From Myxococcales bacterium (GTDB lineage Bacteria > Myxococcota_A > Polyangia > Polyangiales > Polyangiaceae), in NCBI GenBank assembly GCA_004193285.1, contig SECP01000009.1, positions 1-64,000 of the forward strand: a stretch of DNA of 64,000 nucleotides, read 5' to 3'. Numbering within the stretch: position 1 is the first letter of the stretch; the number at the start of each line of letters is the position of its first letter. Positions 1-7,908 of this stretch are shown piece after piece. The position numbers were made by a program, and so were the translations under genes. The notes under the pieces were generated by a model. It did not search any database and had not been told where the DNA came from. It worked only from the letters and a program-made list of their open reading frames with translations.

Positions 1-70
1 GTCCGGGCCTCGGCTTGGGTGGGCGGTCCGGGCCTCGGCTTGGGTGGGCGGTCCGGGCCTCGGTGGGCGG
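1..70. repeat. 25-bp direct repeat, 2 full copies plus a shortened third
   Basis: Two identical 25-bp units (1-25 and 26-50, each starting GTCCGGGCC and ending GGGTGGGCG) are followed by a third copy (51-70) that has lost internal bases. The array runs off the left edge, so its true length is unknown. No convincing reading frame crosses it. Confidence 0.85.
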
Positions 71-315
71 TTCGCGCTTTTTGGCGCGCTGTAGGGGGGA
101 AGCTGCGCTTTGGCGAAAGAGGTAGCGCCCCGGGGACCCACTTTTCTCGCCCCGATGCTTCTTCGGATCCGAAGAAGCGAATTTAGCTTCGGCACCGACA
201 AGCACAAGTAGCCGAAATTGCACAAGAAAGAATCAACAGCGAAATAGCGACCAGAGCGTACTTCGGATCCGAAGAACGATCTGAGCCGCGAGGGCGCGTT
301 CCCCGAGCGTCAGCT
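71..315. other. Non-coding stretch with two BamHI-centred palindromes
   Basis: No credible gene is seen here. A perfect 22-bp palindrome lies at 157-178 (arms GCTTCTTCGGA/TCCGAAGAAGC). Its 14-bp core CTTCGGATCCGAAG is repeated exactly at 261-274, about 100 bp downstream. Two copies of one palindrome in a non-coding region suggest a protein-binding site or a dispersed repeat rather than chance, but I recognise no specific regulator. No T-run follows either copy, so a terminator is unlikely. Confidence 0.5.
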
Positions 316-491
316 GCCTGCGTTGTCGCTTGCCTGCGTTGTCGCTTGCCTGCGTTGTCGCTTGCCTGCGTTGTCGCTTGCCTACGTTGTCGCCTGCCTA
401 CGTTGTCGCTTGCCTGCGTTGTCGCCTGCCTACGTTGTCGCTTGCCTACGTTGTCGCTTGCTTGCGTTGTCGCTTGCCTACGTTGTCGCCA
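316..491. repeat. 16-bp minisatellite, 11 copies
   Basis: Eleven head-to-tail units of consensus GCCTGCGTTGTCGCTT run without spacers. Variation is confined mainly to unit position 5 (G or A) and the last two bases (TT or CT). Because 16 is not a multiple of three, several frames stay open by chance; the predicted peptides (repeats of ACLRC/VVACL type) are artefacts. Confidence 0.9.
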
Positions 492-741
492 ACGACTCGG
501 GCGCACCGTCATGGCTCGAAGAAGGCGGCGCGACGGTGGGCGGAGGGACGGACGAGAAACGGAGCTGAGAAGGCGGGCGCCGCATCCGCAGCGCTTGCAG
601 GCGGCACGCACGAGACGTGGGCACGGGGTGGGCCGAAAGCAAGCGAGCACGGTGGACGGAAGACACCGTGGCGATATGGCCCGCGGCGGGCCGAAAGAAG
701 TGGGCACGGTGGACGGCATGCCCGCGACGGGAGGCGGAGCC

Positions 742-986
742 AGTCGGTGGAGGCGGAGCCAGTCGGTGGAGGCGGAGCCAGTCGGTGGAGGCAGAGCCAG
801 TCGGTGGAGGCAGAGCCAGTCGGTGGAGGCGGAGCCAGTCGGTGGAGGCGGAGCCAGTCGGTGGAGGCGGAGCCAGTCGGTGGAGGCAGAGCCAGTCGGT
901 GAAGGCGGAGCCGGTCGGTGGAGGCAGAGCCAGTCGGTGGAGGCGCAGCCAGTCGGTGGAGGCGGAGCCAGTCGGTAGGCGGAGCC
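742..986. repeat. 19-bp minisatellite, 12 full copies plus a 17-bp variant
   Basis: Units of consensus AGTCGGTGGAGGCGGAGCC run from 742 to 969, followed by one copy shortened by 2 bp (970-986) and a partial copy. Scattered changes (ggcAgagcc, a GAAGGC unit at about 901, a CGCAGCC unit at about 944) show the array is diverging. It ends about 60 bp before the lipoprotein-his gene group. A 19-bp period cannot encode a periodic protein in one frame, so the open frames across it are not genes. Confidence 0.9.
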
Positions 987-1046
987 AGTCGGTGGGGGCG
1001 AGTCGGGAAGTCGCGGGAGTCCGAACGCTGTGGTAATCCCCGGGCA

Positions 1047-1715
1047 ATGCGCGGCGGTGCCCTCCTGCTCCTCACCCTGAGTCTCGCGTTGGGCTGTGGC
1101 GGATCTGCGGGCGCGGACCCGGACAAGGTGCTGCACGACTATTCGCTCGCGGTGGAGGGAGGGCGCGCGGCTGACGCGTATGCCCTGCTGAGTAGCGAGT
1201 CCAGAAAGTCTATTTCTTTCGAGCAGTTTCAGCGCATCTTAAAGGAAAATCCTGAGGAGGAGCGGGAGCTCGCACAGAGCTTGAGGCGGCCTCAGGCGGC
1301 CCCGCCGCGCGTGACAGCGACGGTGACCGGGCCGGACGGTGAGTCGTCCATCTTGCTGGTGTACGAGCAGGGGGCGTGGAGGGTCGACGCGTCGGCGATC
1401 GATCTCTATAGCCAGCGGACGCCGGAAGCGGCGGTGCGGGCTTTCCTCCGCGCCTACGACAACCGTCGCTTCGACGTGCTGCTGAAGTTCGTGCCAGAGG
1501 ACCAACGCGGTGAGCTCACGGCGGCGGAGCTGAAGAAGATGTGGGAAGGCGAAGAGCGAGCGGACATGGACCGGCTGACCGGTGCCTTGAAGGCGTCCCT
1601 CCCTACCTCCAAGGTGGAGCTGTTCGGGGACCGAGCCACGCTGGCTTTTGGGGCCGGCGGGAGTGTGGAGCTCGTACGCGAGCGGGGTCTCTGGAAGATC
1701 GAGGACTTGAAATGA
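1047..1715 (+). CDS. Predicted lipoprotein, hypothetical
   Basis: A 222-residue secreted protein of unknown function. The N-terminus has a short basic start, a hydrophobic run (LLLLTLSLAL) and a lipobox-like LALGC, so lipidation and envelope anchoring are likely. The mature part holds two successive alpha/beta segments of similar pattern (about 25-115 and 125-222), each ending in a G.W+I/V stretch (GAWRVDA and GLWKIED), suggesting a tandem NTF2-like or DUF4878-like fold; that assignment is a guess. ATG 1047 is chosen because it sits exactly at the signal peptide; earlier in-frame starts fall inside the 19-bp repeats. Its TGA overlaps the hisB ATG, so it is probably the first gene of the his group. 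Confidence 0.8.
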   Translation: MRGGALLLLTLSLALGCGGSAGADPDKVLHDYSLAVEGGRAADAYALLSSESRKSISFEQFQRILKENPEEERELAQSLRRPQAAPPRVTATVTGPDGESSILLVYEQGAWRVDASAIDLYSQRTPEAAVRAFLRAYDNRRFDVLLKFVPEDQRGELTAAELKKMWEGEERADMDRLTGALKASLPTSKVELFGDRATLAFGAGGSVELVRERGLWKIEDLK

Positions 1716-2305
1716 CTGCACGCATCGGACGAGTGGAGCGCAGGACGCGCGAGACGAACATCACCGTCGAGGTGAATTTGGACGGCACGGGCCAGGCGTC
1801 GATCGAAACGCCGCTGCCGTTTTTGTCGCACATGCTGGACCAGATCGCCCGGCACGGCTGCGTGGACCTCACCGTGAAGGCAGAAGGTGACGTGGAGATC
1901 GACGGGCATCATACGACCGAGGACATCGGCATCGTGCTCGGCGAGGCGGTGCGGCAAGCTTTGGGCAACCACCACGGCATTCGTCGCTACGGCTCGGCCA
2001 CCCTCCCGATGGATGAGGCGCTGGTCACGGTGGCGATGGACCTCTCGGGGCGACCCTACTTCGTTTGGAAGATTCCGATGCCCAAGGCCAAGATCGGCAC
2101 GTGGGACGTGGAGCTCGCGGAGGTGTTCTTCGAGGCGTTCGCTCGCAGCGCGCAGGCCAACTTGCACATGGTGCTGCACGACGGGCACAACCTGCACCAC
2201 ATCGTGGAGATCAGCTTCAAAGCGTTCTCCAAGGCCCTGCGCGCCGCTACCGAGCTGGATCCGCGGGCGAGCGGCGTCCCTTCCACGAAAGGTATGCTGG
2301 TATGA
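1712..2305 (+). CDS. hisB: Imidazoleglycerol-phosphate dehydratase
   Basis: Sixth step of histidine synthesis: dehydrates imidazole glycerol phosphate to imidazole acetol phosphate in the cytoplasm. The 197-residue length is that of the monofunctional enzyme, without the phosphatase domain of enteric HisB. Family hallmarks are visible: RRTRETNI near the start, LPFLSHML, the Mn-binding GHHTTEDIG motif, and the second His cluster HNLHHIVEISFK. ATG 1712 overlaps the upstream stop (ATGA) and its own stop overlaps hisH (ATGA), so B-H-A should be translationally coupled. No hisF, hisG or hisD follows, so the pathway is split in this genome. Confidence 0.97.
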   Translation: MTARIGRVERRTRETNITVEVNLDGTGQASIETPLPFLSHMLDQIARHGCVDLTVKAEGDVEIDGHHTTEDIGIVLGEAVRQALGNHHGIRRYGSATLPMDEALVTVAMDLSGRPYFVWKIPMPKAKIGTWDVELAEVFFEAFARSAQANLHMVLHDGHNLHHIVEISFKAFSKALRAATELDPRASGVPSTKGMLV

Positions 2306-2934
2306 CGACGCGCGTGGCGGTGGTGGATTATGGCATGGGCAACCTGCAGAGCGTGGTGCAGGCGCTTCGCGCGGCCGCACCGGAGGGCACGGAGGTGGTG
2401 CGCACGCACTCGCCGGAAGAGGTGCGCACGGCGGATCGACTGGTGGTGCCCGGCCAAGGCGGCTTTCGGGACGCCGCCGCACGGCTCGCGCAGGACGGCT
2501 TGGGCGAGAGCATCCGAGAAAAGATGCTTGCTGGCGCGCCGTACCTCGGCATCTGCCTGGGCCTTCAGATCCTCTTCGAGAGCAGTGAGGAGGCGCCCGG
2601 CGCAGTGGGCTTCGGTTGGTTCAAAGGAGCGGTCAAGAAGCTGAACGGCGGCGAGGGCATCAAGATCCCGCACATGGGGTGGAACGGGCTCACGCTGGCG
2701 AGCGGCGGTCACCCCCTACTGGAGGCCGCAGGCGGGCCGGACACGTACGTTTACTTCGTGCATTCGTTCCACGCGGTGCCCACGGAGGCGGACGTCGTGA
2801 GGGCCACCGTGCAGCACGGCGACAACGTCGTCACGGCGGCGGTGGGGCGCGACAACGTCGTCGCCACGCAGTTTCATCCAGAAAAGAGCCAGGGCGCGGG
2901 CATAGCGCTGCTCCGGCGCTTCCTCACGAGCTGA
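2302..2934 (+). CDS. hisH: Imidazole glycerol phosphate synthase, glutaminase subunit
   Basis: Class I glutamine amidotransferase that feeds ammonia to HisF, which is not in this window. The 210-residue protein begins VAVVDYGMGNLQS, typical of HisH. The nucleophile is Cys85 in YLGICLGLQ, and His192/Glu194 in QFHPEKS complete the triad. Also present are the PGQGGF loop and HMGWN. ATG 2302 overlaps the hisB stop by 4 nt. hisA follows after 21 nt. Confidence 0.97.
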   Translation: MTTRVAVVDYGMGNLQSVVQALRAAAPEGTEVVRTHSPEEVRTADRLVVPGQGGFRDAAARLAQDGLGESIREKMLAGAPYLGICLGLQILFESSEEAPGAVGFGWFKGAVKKLNGGEGIKIPHMGWNGLTLASGGHPLLEAAGGPDTYVYFVHSFHAVPTEADVVRATVQHGDNVVTAAVGRDNVVATQFHPEKSQGAGIALLRRFLTS

Positions 2935-2955
2935 AAGTGTCGTAAGGGCGCCGCC

Positions 2956-3687
2956 ATGGAAGTCATTCCGGCGATCGATTTGCTCGATGGCAAGGCCGTG
3001 CGGCTGCTGAAGGGCCGCTACGAGGACGTGACCGTTTATCACGACAACCCGCCAGTTTTGGCTGCGGGTTGGTCGGGTAAAGTCAAGCGCCTGCACGTGG
3101 TCGATCTGGAGGGCGCGAAGGCCGGCAGCGCGGTGCAGCGGGACCTGGTGACCCGGCTGGTGAAGTCGTTCGGCAGCGGCGTGCAGGTCGGCGGCGGCGT
3201 GCGCTCGTTCGACGCGGTGAAGAGCTACTTCGATCTCGGGGTGGAGCGGGTGGTGCTCGGTACGGCCGCGCTCAAAAATCCCGAGCTCATCGAGCAAGCG
3301 GCGCTGGCTTACCCGGGACGCATCATCATCGCGGTGGACGCGCGCGACGGAAAAGTGGCGACCGCCGGCTGGCTCGATCAATCCGAGCGGCTCGCGACCG
3401 ATTTGGTGCGTGAGCTTTCGAAGCACGCGCTCGCGGCCGCGCTGTACACCGACATCGATCGTGACGGCACCGAAGTGGGTCCGAACCTGGAGGCCACCGC
3501 GCGGCTGGGCCGGGAAACCAACGTCCCCGTGATCGCCAGCGGCGGCGTCGGTACCCTCGCCCACCTCACCGCGCTCGGGCGCGCGGGCTCCGGCATCGTG
3601 GGCGCGATCGTCGGTCGCGCGCTGCACGAGGGCCGTTTTTCTCTCGCGGACGCGGTTGCGGCTGCGAAAACCGAGCCAAGCGCCTAG
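2956..3687 (+). CDS. hisA: Phosphoribosylformimino-AICAR phosphate isomerase
   Basis: Amadori isomerase of histidine synthesis with a TIM-barrel fold, 243 residues. The catalytic pair is visible: Asp8 in IPAIDLLDG and Asp128 in IAVDARDGK. Two phosphate-binding stretches, GGGVRS and ASGGVG, lie in the two half-barrels, and TDIDRDGT is well conserved. It could in principle be a bifunctional PriA; nothing in the sequence demands that, and no actinobacterial context is present. It closes the hisBHA cluster. Confidence 0.97.
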   Translation: MEVIPAIDLLDGKAVRLLKGRYEDVTVYHDNPPVLAAGWSGKVKRLHVVDLEGAKAGSAVQRDLVTRLVKSFGSGVQVGGGVRSFDAVKSYFDLGVERVVLGTAALKNPELIEQAALAYPGRIIIAVDARDGKVATAGWLDQSERLATDLVRELSKHALAAALYTDIDRDGTEVGPNLEATARLGRETNVPVIASGGVGTLAHLTALGRAGSGIVGAIVGRALHEGRFSLADAVAAAKTEPSA

Positions 3688-3714
3688 CCGCGAGGTAGCC
3701 TCCCCTCCCTACCG

Positions 3715-5280
3715 ATGGGTGACGACGTCGATCCCGCATCCGGCCCCGGCGGCTCCTTTTCCCAGCGCGTCACCAGGGCGCCGCTGAGCTCGCGGCCGTC
3801 CCGACTCGCTCCCGCCACGAGCAAGCCCGACTCGGAGGCGCCGCCTTCCGTCGGCAGCTTCGATGGGGAGGATTTTCTCTACCACCTGTACCGCGGTAGC
3901 GAGCTCTTGCAGGACAACCTCGTCCCCCAGGCAAAAGAGGAGCTCGAGCGCGCGCTGAAGCTGCAGCCGCAGGACACCGAAGGCCAAGGCTTGCTCGGCG
4001 TCGTGTACTTTCGCCTCGGCCTGTACCCGCGCGCGATCGGCATCTACGAGGAGATCATCAAGGCGTGCCCGAACGAGGTGAGCCCCCGCGTGAACCTCGG
4101 ACTTTGCTACCTCAAGACGGGGCAGAGCCACCTGGCGCGCGACGCGCTCGAGGAGGTCATCCAGCGCGTGCCGGAGCACGTGCGAGCTTGGGGCTACCTG
4201 GGGCTTACCTTCGAACGGCTGGGCGAGCTGGCCAAGGCCGAAGCCGCGTTCGAAAAGGCAGGGCAACCGAACTTGGCGCGGCGCATGCAGCGGCTTTTGG
4301 CCGAACAAGCGCAAGCTCAGCAAGAGCTCGTGGACCCGGAGCGCGCCTCCGTGCGTTTGGCCGCGGCGGACGCCGTGCAAGAGCTGGACGGGCGAGAGGG
4401 CGGCTTTTCACGGGCTCCCGGAGAAGACGAGTCGGACCTTTCGCGCTCCGGCCGTTGGCGCGCGGTCGAGCTGGGCGACGCGTCGGTGCCTCCCCTGCCC
4501 AAGCTGCGCCGCAGCCCTTCGCTCGTCGGTCGGCTCGGCCCCGCGGTGCCCGCCATCAATGACGCCGCCGAGCTCGGTCGGGATTCGGTGCCTCCGCCCA
4601 CGTCGTTTCGTCCGCCGCTCTCGATTCGCGCCCCGATCGCGAGCTCGGGCGCGCTCGCGATCGAAGGCGGGGTCGCGTTCCCGGAGCCGCCCGCGAAGGT
4701 CCTGATCGCCGGCGCGCGCATCGGCACTTGCGTGACCGCAGACGGCTTCGCGGCCCGCTCGGACGTGATCTCCAGCGTGATCGGCGGCATGAAAGCGCTC
4801 GCCCCTTCCCCATTGATGCGACGCGCCCGCGGCCGGGAGACGAGCGAGCCGTTCGGCGCTGGCTCCACCGTGTGGCACCTGTACGAGGGTGAAGCGCGAG
4901 CCATCATCATCGCCGGGCCCGCGCGCATGCTCTGGGCGCTCGAGCTAGCCGACGAGTTCGTTTACGTGCGGGAGACGAGCCTGCTCGCGTTCGAGAGCAC
5001 CGTTCGCTACGAGAACGGGCGCTTGGCCGCGGGTGGACGCGAGCCGGTTGCAATGGTGCAGCTCTCCGGAAAAGGCTTCGCGGTGCTGGAGACGCACGGC
5101 GCGGTCTCCGCGCTCAGCGTCGGGCAAGACACGCAAGCGGTCGTTCGGGTAGACGACGTGATCGGCTGGACGGGGCGACTTTTGGGCCAAGCGGTGGACA
5201 CCGACAACTCACCCGGCAAGCTGCCGGGCGCCGTATCTTTCAGCGGCGAAGGCGCCTTGCTCCTGGATTTGACGCGATGA
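3715..5280 (+). CDS. TPR and AIM24 domain protein
   Basis: A 521-residue protein. After a Pro/Ser-rich N-terminus (1-48), residues about 52-200 form four TPR-like helical pairs (for example ALKLQPQDTEGQGLLGVVY and NLGLCYLKTGQSHLAR). A low-complexity charged linker (205-320) leads to a C-terminal domain (about 325-505) that looks like AIM24, a beta-rich domain known from yeast mitochondrial biogenesis and many bacterial proteins of unknown role. No signal peptide is seen, so it is probably cytoplasmic. Its stop overlaps the pgsA ATG, linking it to phospholipid synthesis by position only. TPR and AIM24 calls are from pattern recognition. Confidence 0.8.
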   Translation: MGDDVDPASGPGGSFSQRVTRAPLSSRPSRLAPATSKPDSEAPPSVGSFDGEDFLYHLYRGSELLQDNLVPQAKEELERALKLQPQDTEGQGLLGVVYFRLGLYPRAIGIYEEIIKACPNEVSPRVNLGLCYLKTGQSHLARDALEEVIQRVPEHVRAWGYLGLTFERLGELAKAEAAFEKAGQPNLARRMQRLLAEQAQAQQELVDPERASVRLAAADAVQELDGREGGFSRAPGEDESDLSRSGRWRAVELGDASVPPLPKLRRSPSLVGRLGPAVPAINDAAELGRDSVPPPTSFRPPLSIRAPIASSGALAIEGGVAFPEPPAKVLIAGARIGTCVTADGFAARSDVISSVIGGMKALAPSPLMRRARGRETSEPFGAGSTVWHLYEGEARAIIIAGPARMLWALELADEFVYVRETSLLAFESTVRYENGRLAAGGREPVAMVQLSGKGFAVLETHGAVSALSVGQDTQAVVRVDDVIGWTGRLLGQAVDTDNSPGKLPGAVSFSGEGALLLDLTR

Positions 5281-5960
5281 GCAGCCTCGAAGAAACCGAC
5301 CCCACCGACCGCGACGACAACCCCCGCGGCGACCGGCTGCGCCGACGGCGCTCGCTCCGGCAAGACGCCCTCAACGTCCCCAACCTGCTCACGTTCGGAC
5401 GCGTGTTCGCGATTCCGATCGTGATCTTGCTGCTGGACCGCGGCACACCGGAAGACTGCGTCCTGGCCGCCCTGGTCTACTCGGGCGCGGCCATCACGGA
5501 CCTGTTGGACGGCTACCTCGCGCGCAAAATGAACGTGGTCAGCGTGCTGGGAAAGTTCCTGGATCCGCTGGCCGACAAGCTGCTCGTGATGGCCTCGCTC
5601 ATCTACATGGTGCCCATGGGCCGCATCCCGGAATGGGCGGTCACGGTGCTGCTCGCGCGCGAGCTCGCCGTCACCGCTCTGCGCGGCATCGCCAGCAGCG
5701 AAGGCGTGGTGATCGCCGCCGGCGACGACGGCAAGAGCAAGACCGCCCTGCAGATGATCGGCATCCTGGCCCTGATTTTGGGCTACCCGTACCACCTCAG
5801 CCTGCCCGGGGTGGACTTGGGCATGGTGGACTTGGTGTACGTCGGCCGCGCGCTCATCTACGCGTCTTTGGTCTTCTCCATCTCGAGCGCGGTCTCGTAC
5901 GTGCGGTTGTTTTCGGCCGCCGTGGAAGCCAAAGAGGAGCGTCAGCGCGGCGAGGGCTGA
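5277..5960 (+). CDS. pgsA: CDP-diacylglycerol-glycerol-3-phosphate 3-phosphatidyltransferase
   Basis: Makes phosphatidylglycerol phosphate from CDP-diacylglycerol and glycerol-3-phosphate in the inner membrane. The CDP-alcohol phosphotransferase motif is complete: Asp75-x2-Asp78-Gly79-x2-Ala82-Arg83-x8-Gly92-x3-Asp96-x3-Asp100. The N-terminal 30 residues are charged, and NVPNLLTFGRVFAIP is typical of PgsA. Several hydrophobic helices follow (about 44-56, 62-74, 103-118, 160-180, 195-215). Substrate choice within the family is inferred from the NLLTFGR start and size of 227 residues. ATG 5277 overlaps the upstream stop. Confidence 0.92.
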   Translation: MSSLEETDPTDRDDNPRGDRLRRRRSLRQDALNVPNLLTFGRVFAIPIVILLLDRGTPEDCVLAALVYSGAAITDLLDGYLARKMNVVSVLGKFLDPLADKLLVMASLIYMVPMGRIPEWAVTVLLARELAVTALRGIASSEGVVIAAGDDGKSKTALQMIGILALILGYPYHLSLPGVDLGMVDLVYVGRALIYASLVFSISSAVSYVRLFSAAVEAKEERQRGEG

Positions 5961-6027
5961 TTTCGGGTCCTCCGCCGGGGCGGGGGGATGCCCAGCGCCG
6001 CATTTTGATGTTAGGACACCGCCCGAC

Positions 6028-6444
6028 ATGTCTTCCGCGCTGCGTCACGTCTTCGCTCTGGCCCTGGTTTCGGTCGCCGTCGTCCTTGGCGGGGCGCCCG
6101 CTTGCTCGCAACAAACCGAGGGAGAGCGCTGCGACAGCGGCAAAGCTGGCGACGCTGACTGTGAAAGCGGCCTCTCATGCGTCAGCAGCAACAGCTTGCT
6201 GAATGGCGCCGGCGCGGACCGCTGTTGCCCCGAGGCAGGCACGGAGACTGACAAGCGCTGTACCCGCGGCACTCCGTCGGGCAGCTCTTCCGGCGGTTCG
6301 TCGGGCAGCTCTTCCGGCGGTTCGTCGGGCAGCTCTTCCGGCGGTTCGTCGGGCAGCTCTTCCGGCGGCTCCTCGTCCGAGGCGGAAGCTGGCGCAGCCG
6401 GTGCGCCCGTGGACGCGAGCGCCGGAGCGGGCGGCGCAGGCTGA
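6028..6444 (+). CDS. Ser-Gly-rich lipoprotein, hypothetical
   Basis: A 138-residue secreted protein. The signal sequence ends in the lipobox-like GGAPAC. A small Cys-rich region (about 30-82, with seven Cys) resembles the DUF/EGF-like knots of myxobacterial lipoproteins. It is followed by four copies of SGSSSGGS encoded by a 24-bp DNA repeat and an Ala-rich tail. No enzymatic motif is present. The last base of its TGA is the first base of the sctS start codon. Function unknown. Confidence 0.8.
   Translation: MSSALRHVFALALVSVAVVLGGAPACSQQTEGERCDSGKAGDADCESGLSCVSSNSLLNGAGADRCCPEAGTETDKRCTRGTPSGSSSGGSSGSSSGGSSGSSSGGSSGSSSGGSSSEAEAGAAGAPVDASAGAGGAG
6277..6372 (+). repeat. Four 24-bp in-frame repeats
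   Basis: Units starting TCGGGCAGCTCTTCC, each encoding SGSSSGGS, lie at 6277, 6301, 6325 and 6349. The first three are identical and the last differs at its end. Near-identity at DNA level indicates recent expansion; copy number is likely to vary between strains. Confidence 0.9.
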
Positions 6445-6701
6445 TGGCCTCGCTCGGTGAGCTCACGACGCTGGCCCAGCAGGCTCTGCTGCTGTCGGTG
6501 GCGGTGGCCTTGCCGGTCGTGGGTGCGGCGGCTCTGATCGGCTTGCTCGTCTCCGTCGTGCAAGCCGCCACCCAAATTCAGGATCACACGATCGGTCACC
6601 TGCCGCGGCTGCTGGTCGTGGTCACGGTGCTCGTCGCGACCGGTCCCTGGATTGGCTCGCAGATCGCGGAGTTCGCGGCGCGAGCGTTCGGCGGGGGCTG
6701 A
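6444..6701 (+). CDS. sctS: Type III secretion export apparatus protein, SctS/FliQ family
   Basis: An 85-residue protein with two membrane helices (about 13-38 and 53-73). It carries the signature of the FliQ/SctS family: GLLVSVVQAATQIQDHTI between the helices, then LPRLLVVV and ATGPW. In flagella and injectisomes this protein is one of the small export-gate subunits (with FliP/SctR and FliR/SctT). No other secretion or flagellar gene is present in the 64 kb, so it is an orphan here. The start overlaps the upstream stop (TGATG), and the EpmA-like gene begins 1 nt after its stop. Whether it still works in a complex encoded elsewhere cannot be told. Confidence 0.9.
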   Translation: MASLGELTTLAQQALLLSVAVALPVVGAAALIGLLVSVVQAATQIQDHTIGHLPRLLVVVTVLVATGPWIGSQIAEFAARAFGGG

Positions 6702-6702
6702 C

Positions 6703-7881
6703 ATGACCGCGCCGCTCTCGCCGAGTGACCTGGGAAGCGGCGCGAGCGCGGCCCGCATCGAAGTGGCGGGGCGGGTCTTTCACGTCGAAGGCCAGGTGCT
6801 GGTCGTTGCGGACGCGTTCGCGCGGGTCGCGGTAGAGATGCAGGCTGAGCCCGGTGCCGAGCCGGGAGATCTGGTGATCGTCTCCGCCTTGCCCGGGGAA
6901 AAACGACTGACGGACGGGCAGCTCATCTCGCGCACCCCCTGCCCGACTCCTAGCGCCGATGGCGAGTTCTTCCGCTCCGTCTTCGCGGGCGAGGCCGAGC
7001 GCTTGCGCGACACGGCGCGGGCCGCGGCGGCGACGCGCGCGTTCTTCGCGGAGCGCGGCTTCGTGGAGGTTTGGACTCCGCTGCGAGTCCCCACCCCGGG
7101 CGTGGATTTTCACGTGGACGCCGTTGCCGCCAGCGGCCAGTACCTCATCACCTCCCCGGAGCTGGAGATGAAGCGGCTCCTGGTCGGCGGTATGCCGCGC
7201 ATCTATCAGCTCGCGAAAGTGGCGCGCGTGGACGAACAAGGGCCGCTCCACGCCCCCGAGTTCACCATGCTCGAGTGGTACCGCGCGTTTTCAGGCTTGG
7301 AGGACGTGCTCCGAGATACGGAGGAGCTCGTGCGTAGCGTCGTGCGTAGCTTGGCCGGTGAGGACGAAGTGTTCGTCATGGGTCACCGCAAAGTCAGCGT
7401 GACGGGGCCCTTCGAGCGCGTCACGGTGCGGCAAGCCTTCGCGCGGTATGCGGGAGTGGCGGACGCCGCCCAGCTCGCCCTCGAAGACGAAGACCGCTAC
7501 TTCGAGCTGCTCGTCTCCCACGTGGAGCCGGCGCTCGCGGAGCTTCCCCGGCCCGTGTTCTTGACGCACTACCCCGTCTCGCAAGCTGCGCTGTCGCGTC
7601 CGCATGCGGACGACCCGACCGTCGCCGAACGAGCCGAGCTGTACTTCGGTGGGGTGGAGCTGTGTAACGCCTATGGGGAGCTCACGGACCCGGTGGAGCA
7701 GCGCCGGCGCATGGCGACCGAGGCCGAGCGCCGGGCCGAGCTCGGCCGCCCCGTTTACCCGCTGGACGAGCCATTTCTAGCCGGGCTGGTGGAGGGCATG
7801 CCCCCTTCCGCCGGCAACGCGCTCGGCTTCGACCGGCTCGTGATGGTCGCCACGAATCGCTCCCAGATTCGCGCGGATTGA
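6703..7881 (+). CDS. epmA: EpmA/LysRS-like class II ligase
   Basis: A 392-residue class II aminoacyl-tRNA synthetase-like protein without a normal anticodon domain. The core (about 85-392) has HAPEFTMLEWYR, GVELCNAYGELTDPVEQRRR and a motif 3 stretch NALGFDRLVM, all closest to EpmA, which attaches beta-lysine to elongation factor P. Motif 2 is altered (ARVDEQ where EpmA has FRNEE). An extra N-terminal segment of about 80 residues, beta-rich and OB-like, is absent from the 325-residue E. coli enzyme. ATG 6703 is 1 nt after the sctS stop; an upstream in-frame start would overlap sctS. No EF-P or EpmB gene is nearby. Confidence 0.8.
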   Translation: MTAPLSPSDLGSGASAARIEVAGRVFHVEGQVLVVADAFARVAVEMQAEPGAEPGDLVIVSALPGEKRLTDGQLISRTPCPTPSADGEFFRSVFAGEAERLRDTARAAAATRAFFAERGFVEVWTPLRVPTPGVDFHVDAVAASGQYLITSPELEMKRLLVGGMPRIYQLAKVARVDEQGPLHAPEFTMLEWYRAFSGLEDVLRDTEELVRSVVRSLAGEDEVFVMGHRKVSVTGPFERVTVRQAFARYAGVADAAQLALEDEDRYFELLVSHVEPALAELPRPVFLTHYPVSQAALSRPHADDPTVAERAELYFGGVELCNAYGELTDPVEQRRRMATEAERRAELGRPVYPLDEPFLAGLVEGMPPSAGNALGFDRLVMVATNRSQIRAD

Positions 7882-7890
7882 GGCTCTCCT

Positions 7891-7904
7891 CTCCGCCGGC
7901 GGAG
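7891..7904. terminator. GC palindrome between convergent genes
   Basis: A perfect 14-bp palindrome (CTCCGCCGGCGGAG) lies in the 27-bp gap between the convergent stops of the EpmA-like gene and apt. Its position suits a two-way transcription stop, but there is no T-run, so an intrinsic terminator is uncertain. Confidence 0.35.
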
Positions 7905-7908
7905 GAGC

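Noticed and set aside
316..491. Possible CRISPR array
   Set aside because: Units are contiguous with no spacers and no cas genes are present; it is a tandem repeat.
183..1136. Long open frames on both strands across the repeat arrays (up to about 317 codons)
   Set aside because: The peptides are only the repeat read in shifting frames (unit lengths 16 and 19 are not multiples of 3), open in several frames at once, with no start site or family match.
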